NCBI RefSeq assembly: GCF_022760175.1
Contig: NZ_CP094326.1
Span: 2,592,804 to 2,656,803 of the forward strand
Source: Zhouia spongiae
Lineage (GTDB): Bacteria > Bacteroidota > Bacteroidia > Flavobacteriales > Flavobacteriaceae
Direction: 5' to 3'
DNA length: 64,000 nt
Position 1 is the stretch's first letter. The number at the start of each line of letters is the position of its first letter. Of this stretch, positions 51,119 to 60,834 are shown piece by piece. Under the pieces are notes generated by a model. That model was not told the DNA's origin and made no database searches. It saw only the letters and a program-made list of their open reading frames with translations. The position numbers were made by a program, and so were the translations under genes.

Positions 51119-54100
51119 ATGAATTATTTATTGAGACAAATTCAAGTAAAGGTCCTGTCCATCAAAAAAGCCTTTGGGGCTCATGGAAAAAGGGTTTTTT
51201 GTTTTGCCCTGTTGTTTCTGGCGACAGGAATGTACGCACAAGAGAAGGAGCTGACAGGAATTGTTGCAGATGAGAGTGGAACACCTTTGCCTGGTGCAAC
51301 GGTTCTAATTGAAGGGACTTCAAAAGGTACTCAAACCGATTTTGATGGTAATTTTATTATTACTGCAGATCAAACGGATGTTCTGATTATAAGCTATGTA
51401 GGCTATATAACACAAACGATTAAGGTAGCCGGCCAAATACGCTTTAATATAGTTTTGAAGGTTAATACCAATACACTCGATGAAGTCGTTGTAACCGGTT
51501 ATGGAACACAGTCCAGAGCAAAACTAACAACTTCCGTATCTAAATTAGATACTGAGATCCTGGAGACATCCACACGATCTAACGCGGCTACTGCTCTGCA
51601 AGGTACGGTTGCCGGTTTGAGGGTCACAAATAATACCGGCCAACCAGGTTCAACACCAAGCATAGTTTTACGTGGGGGAACTAATTTTTCCGGAACCGCA
51701 TCTCCTTTAATTCTGGTAGATGGAATACCGGGCTCTTTTTATGCTTTAAACGCAGATGATATTGAGTCTGTTGAAGTCCTGAAAGATGCGGCAGCTACTG
51801 CAATTTATGGAGCGCGATCTGCCAACGGAGTCATTTTAATCACTACAAAATCGGGTAAAGCAGGTAAATCCTCAATCAACTATAAGTATAAATTTAGTAT
51901 GAATGAAGAGAGAAATGACCAAAAGTACCTTGGAGCAGAAGATTTTATAAACTACAACAGACAATCTATAGCCTGGTATAGGGAAACATGGAATAATCCT
52001 GGCGGATTCGGAGCATTTTTAACCGGAGGGAACAGTATGGGAATTGGAGGAAATGCAATAGACTCCCCTTTTACCACACAATTATTGACTCCTGAAAATG
52101 AATACCTTCTTAATCAACCGGGCTGGAGGTCAATTCCCGACGTTTTAGATCCTGCACAGCAGATATTGTTTTATGAAAATACTGAGGTAGCAGACAGAAT
52201 TTATCAAGACAGCACTACAAAAGATCATTATTTATCTTTTAACGGGGGTAATGACAAAGGCACATATTATCTGGGCTTAGGGCTTTTAGATAATGAAGGC
52301 TTGATCCTTGACTCTGGATTTAAACGTTATTCAGGCAAGTTTGCAGGCACCTACAAGATCACAGATAACTTTAAAGTAAACGCTAATGTATTGTACTCAC
52401 ATTCAAACTTAAACCGAAGTCCTTTGGGGGGCGATGATACTGTATTCAGAAGATTCCAGGGGCAGGCACCTACATCCAGGACTTATAATAATAATCCTGA
52501 TGGCTCATGGTCTGATGTTTACGCAACAGGTCAGAATCAAGGTTTTGGTAACCCGTTATACTATCAGGATAAATTTATCAGAAAAAATTTAGAGCAACGT
52601 TTATCAGCTTCTGTTGGTTTTGATTGGGAGTTTATGAACCATTTTACATTTTCATTGACCGGGAGTCATTTTACGATAAATAACCATAATGAAAGTTTTA
52701 ATAAAGCTTTCAGAACAGGGAGTAGCGTTGATGGTTCGTTGAATGCAACACGAAATGCCTCGGTAAGTCTTGACCGAACATTAAGAAACCAGTTAACGGG
52801 TACCTTAAATTATACTAAAAGTTTTGGCAAACATAACTTTAATGCTTTATTAGGAGCAGAGTATTTTAAAGACAACTTCTATACGACCAATGCCGGTACC
52901 CGAAATTCTCCAACAGATTTAATAACAACGCTTAATGCTGGAGCTGAAGCAGATGGAATTCCATTTAGCTTTGAGACTGAATATGTGATCACATCGGCAT
53001 TTGGACGGCTGTTGTATGATTACGACGATCGATACCTCTTTGGCTTTACTTTCAGAAATGACGGATCGTCAAGGTTAGGGAACAATAAATTTGGTTTCTT
53101 TCCAGGTGTGTCCATAGGATGGAATGCGCATAACGAAGAATGGTTTTCTGATGCCGCATTAAGTAATTATATAACCCGATTGAAACCGAGAATAAGTTAT
53201 GGGGTTAACGGGAATCAAGATGTTTTAGGAGGAACTCAAAGAATCAGGGAGAATGATGTGCCTGTTAATTATCGAGTTTATGGATCATATGGAGATAGAG
53301 GGGTTTATAACGGAGCATCTGGTTTTGCTAGTGAGATTTTACCAACATTGGATCTTTTATGGGAAAAAGTAACCTCTTTTAATGTGGGGCTTGATCTTTC
53401 ATTGTTCGATAACCGGCTTTCTTTTATTGCAGATGTATACTCTAGAGATATTAAGGACAAAATAGCGGATCTGACTTTACCGCTTTATACCGGTTTTTCA
53501 TCAATACTGACCAATAACGGAACCCTGAGAAACAAAGGTTTCGAACTCCAGGTAAATGGAGATATCATCCGTAATGAAAACCTGACCTGGAACATAGGAG
53601 GTACTGTTACGACAAATAAAAATTATGTGGTAAATCTTCCGGATAATGATAATGAGCTGAACAGGCAGGGGGGGGGTCAAATTTACAATTCATCTACGGG
53701 ACAAGAAGAATGGGTAGGTGGTCTGCAAGAAGGTCAACGTGTAGGTCTGGACTTGGTTGTCGCCTATGAACAAGACCATATTTATGCCAATCAGGCTGAA
53801 GCAGATGCAGATAACAACATCACTGATGAACTGATGCCATCGTTCAGCAGGAATAAACGTTGGGCAGGTGATGTAAAATGGGTAGATCAAAATGGAGACG
53901 GTATAATTAATACACTCGACAGAAAAGTGATTGGACGTACAACTCCCAGCCTGGTGGGGGGACTCAGTACAAGTTTAAAATATAAGAACTTCAAGTTATT
54001 TGTAAAAACAGATTTTGCTACCGGACATCTTGTATGGAACCATATCAGGGCCAAAGGATATGCACAGACCCAGGGAAATCTGAATCAACCCGCAGAAATA

Positions 54101-54469
54101 TTAGACTCATGGACACCGGAGAATACGGATACCGACTGGCCACGTTTCGTTTTTGTGAACGGAGCCAGAAATGTGTGGAGAGGTAATGAAGGTAGTAGCT
54201 CTAATGACAGTAATAGTTTGTTGAACTCAGGGAATAGTAAATTTTGGGAAAAAGGCGATTACCTGGCTTTAAGAGAGATAACACTTAATTATAGTGTTCC
54301 GGCCCAATACTTTGGAGACGTGATCAACCAGCTGGATATCTTCATAACGGGCTCAAACTTACACTACTTTAAAAAATATAGTGGTGATACTCCGGAAATA
54401 GGAGGAATCCAGTACGGGGCGTTTCCACTACCTAAAACAATTACTTTAGGACTTAATGTAACATTTTAA
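51119..54469 (+). CDS. SusC/RagA-type TonB-dependent outer membrane transporter
   Basis: 1116 residues. A signal peptide (about 1-41) is followed by a CarboxypepD_reg domain (about 45-120, LTGIVADESGTPLPGATVLIEG cut to key ESGTPLPGATV), a TonB-box-like LDEVVVTGYG, a plug (TALQGTVAGLRV, ILVDGIPG, VEVLKDAAATAIYGARSANGV shown as key LKDAAATAIYG) and a large barrel ending GLNVTF. It pairs with the adjacent SusD lipoprotein. Given the locus, it probably imports sialic acid or sialylated glycans (compare NanO of other Bacteroidota). Confidence 0.92.
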   Translation: MNYLLRQIQVKVLSIKKAFGAHGKRVFCFALLFLATGMYAQEKELTGIVADESGTPLPGATVLIEGTSKGTQTDFDGNFIITADQTDVLIISYVGYITQTIKVAGQIRFNIVLKVNTNTLDEVVVTGYGTQSRAKLTTSVSKLDTEILETSTRSNAATALQGTVAGLRVTNNTGQPGSTPSIVLRGGTNFSGTASPLILVDGIPGSFYALNADDIESVEVLKDAAATAIYGARSANGVILITTKSGKAGKSSINYKYKFSMNEERNDQKYLGAEDFINYNRQSIAWYRETWNNPGGFGAFLTGGNSMGIGGNAIDSPFTTQLLTPENEYLLNQPGWRSIPDVLDPAQQILFYENTEVADRIYQDSTTKDHYLSFNGGNDKGTYYLGLGLLDNEGLILDSGFKRYSGKFAGTYKITDNFKVNANVLYSHSNLNRSPLGGDDTVFRRFQGQAPTSRTYNNNPDGSWSDVYATGQNQGFGNPLYYQDKFIRKNLEQRLSASVGFDWEFMNHFTFSLTGSHFTINNHNESFNKAFRTGSSVDGSLNATRNASVSLDRTLRNQLTGTLNYTKSFGKHNFNALLGAEYFKDNFYTTNAGTRNSPTDLITTLNAGAEADGIPFSFETEYVITSAFGRLLYDYDDRYLFGFTFRNDGSSRLGNNKFGFFPGVSIGWNAHNEEWFSDAALSNYITRLKPRISYGVNGNQDVLGGTQRIRENDVPVNYRVYGSYGDRGVYNGASGFASEILPTLDLLWEKVTSFNVGLDLSLFDNRLSFIADVYSRDIKDKIADLTLPLYTGFSSILTNNGTLRNKGFELQVNGDIIRNENLTWNIGGTVTTNKNYVVNLPDNDNELNRQGGGQIYNSSTGQEEWVGGLQEGQRVGLDLVVAYEQDHIYANQAEADADNNITDELMPSFSRNKRWAGDVKWVDQNGDGIINTLDRKVIGRTTPSLVGGLSTSLKYKNFKLFVKTDFATGHLVWNHIRAKGYAQTQGNLNQPAEILDSWTPENTDTDWPRFVFVNGARNVWRGNEGSSSNDSNSLLNSGNSKFWEKGDYLALREITLNYSVPAQYFGDVINQLDIFITGSNLHYFKKYSGDTPEIGGIQYGAFPLPKTITLGLNVTF

Positions 54470-54480
54470 ATCTTAAGAGA

Positions 54481-55989
54481 ATGAAAAAGTATATATTTAT
54501 CATGTTTGCTGCCATAGCGTTAACAGCTTGTGAAAGCGAACTCGAACTCACCAGTCCGAGCGAACTGACAGCCCAGGGCTTTTGGGATACAGAAGAAGGG
54601 GCATCAGCTGCACATGCTGGTTTGTACGCAGATCTTAGATCAAATTACTCAACCTTATGGCTCTTTGGAGAAATCAGAAGCGATATCTGGGGAGGGAGAA
54701 CTTTCGAATCTTCTTTTAATGTAGACTTAATAGAATCTAATATTACAGCTGCAACAGCACCGTTTGATTGGTTGAGCTTTTATGAGAGAATCCACAGAGT
54801 GAATGATTTTCTGAAGAATGTACCAGACATCGAATTTAGTAATAATGCAACCAAGCAGCATATGTTGGGACAAGCATACGGGTTAAGAGCATTTTACTAT
54901 TATACCTTGTTAAAAACCTGGGGTGGTGTTCCTGTAATTACGGAACCTCTGGCTGATGTGAATCCTTCAGGATTAAGTAAAGCACGATCTTCACAAGCAG
55001 AGGTAATGGTCCAGGTTAAGACCGATATAGAAGCTTCTTTAAGCGCTTTCGGTTCTCAGAACTTTTTCGGAGATGGATCAATTTACTGGTCTAAAGCCGC
55101 TACATTGGCTCTTAAAGGAGATGTTTATATCTGGTCTGGTAATTTGATGGGAGGCGGAAGTCCGGATTTTAATGTTGCTAAGACAGCATTGCAACAGATT
55201 GCTTCTCTGGGGATGAGTTTAGAAAGTAGTATTCCTGATTTATGGGGAGTTGAAAATGAAGATAACAGTGAGTTTATTTTTACGCTGCAATACAAACAAG
55301 ATGAAGCTTCAAATATCTATAACAGTTTTACGGGCAGGTCTACTGAAATACATGAGGTTTATAACGATAAAGGGGAGTTTATGGGGCCGTCAGGTATTGA
55401 CTTTATTATCAATGGAGCTAATAGATATGGGCCTTCTGAAAAAACACTATTGTTAACAGACGACAATGATGATGCTCGTAAAGAGGCTACTTTTATCAGG
55501 CTGTTTGTAGATGATAACGGAGGAGCAGGTTATGATTCTTATGTCGAATCCCGGTATTACGGATCTGTGTTCAATAAATTCTTAGGCAGAATCGATGGGA
55601 CACAGCGAATTTTTGAAAACGATGTTCCGGTATACAGGTATGCTGATGTTTTGTTGCTTTTAGCAGAAGCCAGAAACCTGTTGGGAGAAGACCCCTCAGG
55701 TGAAATCAATTTAGTCCGTGAAAGAGCCTATGGAGCTAATTACACCCCCATAGTTCACGCTTATTCCAATAGTTCACAAACTGATAATGCCAATGCTATT
55801 TTAGATGAAAGATATAAGGAGTTTGTTGGTGAAGGGAAAAGATGGTGGGATTTGCGTAGAGCGGGAAACAGCTTTGTGATAAATAATATAGAGTTCTTGT
55901 CTGCCGGAGATGAGTATAAGCTCCTCTTGCCAATTACACAAAATATGATAGGACGCAATCCTTTATTAGAACAAACACCAGGTTATTAA
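54481..55989 (+). CDS. SusD/RagB-type outer membrane glycan-binding lipoprotein
   Basis: 502 residues with a lipoprotein signal (IALTACESE). The N-terminal SusD helices include GFWDTEEGASAAHAGLYADL; TPR-like repeats and the RagB core follow, with a C-terminal LDERYKEFVGEGKRWWDLRRAG, here named by its key EGKRWWDLRR. It acts as the lid of the SusC transporter on the cell surface. The gene starts 11 nt after susC and is followed by a terminator. Confidence 0.92.
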   Translation: MKKYIFIMFAAIALTACESELELTSPSELTAQGFWDTEEGASAAHAGLYADLRSNYSTLWLFGEIRSDIWGGRTFESSFNVDLIESNITAATAPFDWLSFYERIHRVNDFLKNVPDIEFSNNATKQHMLGQAYGLRAFYYYTLLKTWGGVPVITEPLADVNPSGLSKARSSQAEVMVQVKTDIEASLSAFGSQNFFGDGSIYWSKAATLALKGDVYIWSGNLMGGGSPDFNVAKTALQQIASLGMSLESSIPDLWGVENEDNSEFIFTLQYKQDEASNIYNSFTGRSTEIHEVYNDKGEFMGPSGIDFIINGANRYGPSEKTLLLTDDNDDARKEATFIRLFVDDNGGAGYDSYVESRYYGSVFNKFLGRIDGTQRIFENDVPVYRYADVLLLLAEARNLLGEDPSGEINLVRERAYGANYTPIVHAYSNSSQTDNANAILDERYKEFVGEGKRWWDLRRAGNSFVINNIEFLSAGDEYKLLLPITQNMIGRNPLLEQTPGY

Positions 55990-56057
55990 TAAAAGTCAGG
56001 TGAACATTTGAATCATCCTTTGTAATGAGTTAGTTAGTTTTTATTGATTTGGTTGAG

Positions 56058-56090
56058 AAAGGGGACTGTAGCACAGCAGTCCCCTTTTTA
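56058..56090 (+). terminator. Terminator after susD
   Basis: AAAGGGGACTG, short loop, CAGTCCCCTTTTT. A strong stem with a T tail about 70 nt after susD stop, closing the nanA-susC-susD transcript. Confidence 0.85.
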
Positions 56091-56123
56091 GATGTTCTCC
56101 AAAATAACATGTAAATGTTTCGT

Positions 56124-56311
56124 CCGGATGATCATCCGGTTTACTCCTGACAATTTTCTTCAATGGTATAATGAATTGGTCCGGTAGCAGTTTACTCGAT
56201 CATCGAGGTTTAAATGCTCCGACGCTTGTCCTTGTGAACTATTCCTGAAGGAATTTCATTGGACCTGCCCTTGTGAAATAGTCCTGACGGAATTTCATAG
56301 GGCTTGCGTCG
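56124..56311. repeat. REP-like intergenic repeat, copy 3, with two hairpin units
   Basis: Contains the palindromes CCGGATGATCATCCGG (56124-56139) and CTCGATCATCGAG (56195-56207), then two related hairpin units at about 56224-56267 and 56264-56304, bounded by CGACGC (56220-56225) and GCGTCG (56306-56311). The second unit is nearly identical to the one at 12732-12775. The stretch up to 56374 holds no gene. Confidence 0.8.
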
Positions 56312-56374
56312 AAATGTTTTTTAACTCTTTCTTTTAATTGCTAATGAGCTTTTTTTGAGGTAGCTGAATGTGTG

Positions 56375-57100
56375 CTATTTATTGTTCTTATAAAATACAC
56401 GGTCAAAATGCGGTTCAAGATGTCTTCGCATGGCACTTCTGAATGTATCAGGAGTTCCGACTTTTAAATTATCCAGCAGCATGCGATGCGTGACAAATTT
56501 GCCCGAAGAGTATTCATAATTTGCATCATTTTTAAATTCCTCTTGTTGATACAAGTACTCAAATACGGGTAACAATAAATCCTGAAAGCGTTGTAGGGTA
56601 GTATTTTTAGAGATCTCGTAAAGCTTACCGTGAAAAGCAATCTCTTTGTCAAGAGAAAAAACAGTTTTGTCATAACTGGAAGCCTCTTCTGCCTCAACTA
56701 TTTTTACCAGTTCCTCAATATCTTTTTCTGTCTTGTATTCAAACAGGAAGTCTGCCATGCCCATTTCCAGAATCAGGCGCAATTCAAAAAGACTTTTTAA
56801 TGTTTTTTGGCCTAATAGGTTCGGATCGAGAATCCTTTCAAAATTATTGATAATATCAGGCTCTTTGAATGTCATCCCTTTGTGCTTTTTTGATTCAATA
56901 AAGCCTAAGGTTCTTAAACGTAATAAAGCTTCTCTGACAACCGTACGGCTCACACCCAAAGAATCAGACAGGTCAAGTTCTTTTGCAATAGGATCTCCCG
57001 GCTTTAAATTATTTTCTTTAAAATACTGCATAAGCCGGAGCTCCACTTTGTCGACTAATGAAAGCGTATCTATGGGCTGAATCTTATTTATTTTTTTCAT
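56375..57100 (-). CDS. nanR: FadR-subfamily GntR regulator of the sialic acid genes
   Basis: 241 residues from the ATG at 57100 (MKKINKIQP); ATG 57121 would add seven residues. The GntR winged helix is at about 10-75 (VDKVELRLMQYFKENNLKPGD, DLSDSLGVSRTVVREALLRLRTLGF named by key SLGVSRTVVREAL). A helical FCD effector domain follows (FELRLILEMGMADFLFE, AFHGKLYEISKNTTLQRFQ, HRMLLDNLKVGTPDTFRSAMRRHLEPHFDRVF named by key MRRHLEPHFD). It lies between the two transcripts of the locus and likely represses both. The symbol is by role, not by close orthology. Confidence 0.82.
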   Translation of the reverse strand: MKKINKIQPIDTLSLVDKVELRLMQYFKENNLKPGDPIAKELDLSDSLGVSRTVVREALLRLRTLGFIESKKHKGMTFKEPDIINNFERILDPNLLGQKTLKSLFELRLILEMGMADFLFEYKTEKDIEELVKIVEAEEASSYDKTVFSLDKEIAFHGKLYEISKNTTLQRFQDLLLPVFEYLYQQEEFKNDANYEYSSGKFVTHRMLLDNLKVGTPDTFRSAMRRHLEPHFDRVFYKNNK

Positions 57101-57131
57101 ACTGTTTATGCCTTGGTACATTTAATTTGGA

Positions 57132-57163
57132 CTCTCGATATGCGAGAGCACCTCACAAAAATA
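57132..57163 (-). promoter_or_regulatory. -7 box and leader hairpin of the GntR regulator gene
   Basis: TATTTTTG (minus strand, 57163-57156) is a -7 box. CTCTCG, ATATG, CGAGAG (57132-57148) forms a perfect hairpin just at the start of the transcript. A further TTATGTATT (57202-57210), whose complement AATACATAA matches the core of the nan motif, could be a weak autoregulatory site. Confidence 0.42.
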
Positions 57164-57247
57164 ATATAGTTATTATAAGTAATATTAGAATTACATGACT
57201 TTTATGTATTTAACAAAAATAATGCTCGGTTATCAAAAAGAATTCTA

Positions 57248-57276
57248 TATTTTTGTTTTATGTCATACATAATAAA
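57248..57276 (+). promoter_or_regulatory. -7 box and operator-like motif, nan regulon site 3
   Basis: TATTTTTG (57248-57255) is a -7 box. ATGTCATACATAATAAA (57260-57276) matches sites 1 and 2 at 15 of 17 positions and lies directly before the epimerase ATG at 57280. Motif and start region overlap. Confidence 0.65.
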
Positions 57277-57279
57277 GTT

Positions 57280-58452
57280 ATGAATTATTCTCAATATTAT
57301 AAAAATAAACTTTTAAAAGATGTTATTCCCTTTTGGGAACAACACTCTGTCGACTACAAAAATGGTGGATATTATACCTGTTTGTCGAAGAATGGAGGGG
57401 TTTACGATACAGATAAATTTACTTGGCTACAAGGTAGACAGGCATGGATGTTTGCGGTACTATATAACAATGTAGAACACAAAGAAATATGGTTGGATAT
57501 AGCAGAAAATGGGGTTGACTTTTTGAGAGACCACGCTATGGATGCAAACGGAAATTTCTATTTTGCAACTACCCAGGACGGTAGACCACTAGTGCAACCC
57601 TACAATATTTTTTCGGATTGTTTTGCAGCCATGGCTTTTGCTCAGTATGCCAAAGCTTCAAAAGATGAAGACTATAAAGAGTTAGCCAGAAACACGTATC
57701 TTAATATTTTAAAAAAGAAAGACGGTCCGAAAGGAAAGTACGAAAAAAGAACAGGTGTAAGGCCCCTTAAAGGGTTTTCCTTACCCATGATTTTATCTAA
57801 TTTAGTGTTGGAGTTGGAAGATGTGTTAAGTCAAAAAGAGGTGGAGGAGACCATTGATTTTAGTGTGAATGAAGTCATGAATGTTTTCCTGCAAAAGGAT
57901 TCCGGCCTGATTCATGAAAACGTAAATCCGGACGGCTCTTTTTCTGATAATTTTGAGGGAAGATTGCTTAACCCCGGACATGGTATTGAGGCTATGTGGT
58001 TTATGATCGATATCGGAAGCAGGAAGAACGATGTCGGTTTGATCAATAAGGCTGTTAAAACCATACTAACAATACTGGAGTATAGCTGGGATAAAGTGTT
58101 TGGCGGGATATATTATTTTATGGATGTAAAAGGTTGTCCGCCGCAACAACTGGAATGGGACCAGAAATTATGGTGGGTACATTTGGAAACCTTGGTAGCA
58201 TTGGCAAAAGCTTTTGAGCATACAGGAGATCGAAAGGTTTGGGAGTGGTATGAAAAGGTGCATAGTTATGCCTGGTCTCATTTTGCCGATCCCGATAACG
58301 GAGAGTGGTTTGGTTATCTGAATAGAGAAGGAAAACCATTATTAACCCTCAAGGGAGGGAAGTGGAAAGGGTGCTTTCACGTTCCCAGAGCCATGTATCA
58401 ATGTTGGAAAACTTTCGAAAAAATAGAAGAATCAGCTAATTTAAAATTCTAA
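57280..58452 (+). CDS. N-acylglucosamine 2-epimerase (AGE) family protein
   Basis: 390 residues from the ATG at 57280, which begins right after the operator-like motif; a TTG reading from 57253 would start inside the promoter. An (alpha/alpha)6 barrel enzyme: [63 protein letters not shown] and [13 protein letters not shown] with catalytic His residues, ending [14 protein letters not shown]. It should interconvert N-acetylmannosamine and N-acetylglucosamine, the second step of the NanA-AGE-type sialic acid pathway of Bacteroidota. Confidence 0.9.
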   Translation: MNYSQYYKNKLLKDVIPFWEQHSVDYKNGGYYTCLSKNGGVYDTDKFTWLQGRQAWMFAVLYNNVEHKEIWLDIAENGVDFLRDHAMDANGNFYFATTQDGRPLVQPYNIFSDCFAAMAFAQYAKASKDEDYKELARNTYLNILKKKDGPKGKYEKRTGVRPLKGFSLPMILSNLVLELEDVLSQKEVEETIDFSVNEVMNVFLQKDSGLIHENVNPDGSFSDNFEGRLLNPGHGIEAMWFMIDIGSRKNDVGLINKAVKTILTILEYSWDKVFGGIYYFMDVKGCPPQQLEWDQKLWWVHLETLVALAKAFEHTGDRKVWEWYEKVHSYAWSHFADPDNGEWFGYLNREGKPLLTLKGGKWKGCFHVPRAMYQCWKTFEKIEESANLKF

Positions 58453-58459
58453 ATACGTA

Positions 58460-60064
58460 ATGAAGTTTATATCTATATTATTAACTGTAGTATTTGTTGC
58501 TTTTACCTCTTGTAACAGCAATCGGATATCAAACGAAATAGCAGAAGCGGTTAAACCTTCCGAAGTAAATCAATTTATTTTACCTGTATTGGTAAATAAG
58601 GAGAAAAATAAAATTCTTAAATTCAGCTTAACTGTTGATGAACAGAAGATCGCAGACAAATTGCCTCCGGTGAAATCAATACGGGTAAATTTTAACGGAA
58701 CAACAGACTTAGAGGATATTGGAGAAGCTGCTGTTTATTATGCTACGACAGATAATTTTAAGGAAGCTGCTTTGCTTTCTTCGGTATCTGACGTGTCTGA
58801 AGAAGTTAGTTTTGATGGAAATTTAGACTTGGAACCAGGAGATAACTTTTTCTGGTTGTCTGTTAAATTAAACGGAAGCCCTGAGCTAAGCAATAAAATT
58901 AAAGCGGTTCCTGAAAGCATAGAATTCAACAACGCTGGTGTACTGAATCTTTTAAATGAATCGGCTCCAGCTCAGCGTTTGGGGATGGCAATAAGAAATA
59001 AATTCGATGATGATGTTGATACATTTAGGATTCCCGGATTAACAACAACCAAAGACGGAACATTAATCGCAGTCTACGATATCAGATATAACAGTGCAGT
59101 TGATCTTCAGGAAGATGTAGATGTAGGGATGAGCAGAAGTACGGACGGCGGACAAACATGGGAGCCCATGAAAGTAATTATGGATATGGGAGAATATGGC
59201 GGTTTGCCACAAGATGAAAACGGAATTGGCGACCCCGCAGTATTAGTAGATAAAAATACCGGAACAATATGGGTAGCAGCCTTGTGGTTACATGGTCATA
59301 AAGACAAAAGGGCATGGTGGGCATCAGATCGGGGATTGACACCGGAAGAGACCGGCCAGTTTATGTTAGTGAAAAGTGAAGATGACGGGCTAACCTGGTC
59401 AGAACCCATAAACATAACACGACAAATAAAAAATCCGGACTGGAAACTGTTTTTTAACGGCCCCGGAATGGGGATTACCATGAAGGACGGAACGTTGGTG
59501 TTTCCTGCCCAATTCAAAGACAAAGAATCCATACCCCATTCCACTATTATTTACAGTAAAGATGGAGGAGAAACATGGAAAGTGGGTACAGGAGCAAAAT
59601 CGGAGACTACAGAAGCTCAGGTAGTTCAGCTTACCGATGGAAGTTTAATGTTAAACATGAGAGACGATAGAAACAGAGCTGGTAGAAAAGATGCTCAGAA
59701 TGGACGTTCGATTGCCGTTACAACCGATTTAGGAGCTACCTGGACCGAACACAGTACCTCCAGAAAAGCCTTGAAAGAGCCGAACTGTATGGCCAGTATT
59801 ATAGGAGCGGAAGTGAAGGATAAAGGACAGGTTTTATTCTTCTCAAATCCAAATTCAAAAACAAACAGAGATCATATCACCATAAAAACAAGTTTTGATG
59901 ATGGGCAAACATGGCCTGAAGAACATCAGATCGAATTGTATGAAGAATCAAACTATGGGTATTCATGCTTAACCAGGATAGATGAGGATTATCTGGGAAT
60001 TTTGTATGAAGGCAATGGAGATTTGTATTTTCAGAAAATTGCCATTGAAGAACTGATAAAATGA
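58460..60064 (+). CDS. nanH: Exo-alpha-sialidase (GH33), lipoprotein
   Basis: 534 residues with a lipoprotein signal (VAFTSCNSN). Residues about 30-165 form a sialidase N-terminal beta domain. The catalytic propeller starts with FRIPG (189-193, first Arg of the triad) and has Asp207 in AVYDIRY. Five Asp boxes are visible: STDGGQTW (227-234), SEDDGLTW, SKDGGETW, TTDLGATW and SFDDGQTW. Further triad Arg residues are likely in RDDRNRAGR and SCLTRID. It releases terminal sialic acid at the cell surface. Fits 8 nt after the epimerase gene. Confidence 0.93.
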   Translation: MKFISILLTVVFVAFTSCNSNRISNEIAEAVKPSEVNQFILPVLVNKEKNKILKFSLTVDEQKIADKLPPVKSIRVNFNGTTDLEDIGEAAVYYATTDNFKEAALLSSVSDVSEEVSFDGNLDLEPGDNFFWLSVKLNGSPELSNKIKAVPESIEFNNAGVLNLLNESAPAQRLGMAIRNKFDDDVDTFRIPGLTTTKDGTLIAVYDIRYNSAVDLQEDVDVGMSRSTDGGQTWEPMKVIMDMGEYGGLPQDENGIGDPAVLVDKNTGTIWVAALWLHGHKDKRAWWASDRGLTPEETGQFMLVKSEDDGLTWSEPINITRQIKNPDWKLFFNGPGMGITMKDGTLVFPAQFKDKESIPHSTIIYSKDGGETWKVGTGAKSETTEAQVVQLTDGSLMLNMRDDRNRAGRKDAQNGRSIAVTTDLGATWTEHSTSRKALKEPNCMASIIGAEVKDKGQVLFFSNPNSKTNRDHITIKTSFDDGQTWPEEHQIELYEESNYGYSCLTRIDEDYLGILYEGNGDLYFQKIAIEELIK

Positions 60065-60071
60065 ATAAAAT

Positions 60072-60833
60072 ATGAGACCTTTTGTGTTAGCCGAAACTAA
60101 TTGGAAGAAAGTAAAAGATCAGAACTATGAAGTTGCCGTATTACCTTGGGGAGCTACCGAAGCACATAATTATCATTTACCATATGGAACCGATAATTTT
60201 TTGGCAGAATCAGTAGCTGTAGAAGCTGCATCAAAAGCTTGGGATAGGGAAGCGAGACTTATAGTACTGCCTGTAGTTCCTTTCGGGGTTAATACAGGCC
60301 AGCTGGATGTTTCCCTGTGTATTAATATGAACCCTAGTACCCAGTATGCAGTTTTAAGAGATATTGTACAGGTGCTGCACCTGCAAAACATTCATAAACT
60401 CGTCATCGTCAATGCACATGGAGGTAATAATTTTAAACAAATGATTCGGGAACTCAGTCTTGAATTTCCTGATGTTTTTGTATGTGCTTTAAACTGGTGG
60501 CATGCCGGCGATGCGAAAGCGTATTTTGATGCACCCGGAGATCATGCAGGTGAACTCGAAACTGCAATGATAATGCATTTGTTTCCCGAGTTGGTCTTGC
60601 CCCTGGAAGAAGCAGGTAAGGGAGAAGCAAAAGAATTTACCATTAAGGCCCTGAGAGAAGGTTGGGTGACAACCCAGCGTAAATGGACTTCCGTTACTAA
60701 AGATACAGGTGTAGGGAACCCTGAAAAAGCGACTGCCGAAAAAGGGGCTGCCTTTTTTGAAGCAACGACGGATGCTATTGCTGAATTTCTGACAGACCTG
60801 AATCATACAGCGCTACAATACTTTTACAAATAA
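60072..60833 (+). CDS. Creatininase-family amidohydrolase of unknown substrate
   Basis: 253 residues. Family hallmarks are LPWGATEAHNYHLPYGTDNFLA, seen as the metal-binding key GATEAH...GTD, then VVPFGVNTGQL, IVNAHGGNN and DHAGELETAMIM (metal-binding Asp/His/Glu). Known members hydrolyse cyclic or linear amides (creatinine, formamide, peptide ends). It sits between sialidase and hexosaminidase in a tightly packed operon, so it may act on an amide of a sialic acid derivative, but this is only inference. No signal peptide: cytosolic. Confidence 0.85.
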   Translation: MRPFVLAETNWKKVKDQNYEVAVLPWGATEAHNYHLPYGTDNFLAESVAVEAASKAWDREARLIVLPVVPFGVNTGQLDVSLCINMNPSTQYAVLRDIVQVLHLQNIHKLVIVNAHGGNNFKQMIRELSLEFPDVFVCALNWWHAGDAKAYFDAPGDHAGELETAMIMHLFPELVLPLEEAGKGEAKEFTIKALREGWVTTQRKWTSVTKDTGVGNPEKATAEKGAAFFEATTDAIAEFLTDLNHTALQYFYK

Positions 60834-60834
60834 T

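Noticed and set aside
60072-60833. Annotation as creatinine amidohydrolase
   Set aside because: Only family-level motifs are visible and the neighbours concern sialic acid, so a creatinine-specific role is not supported.
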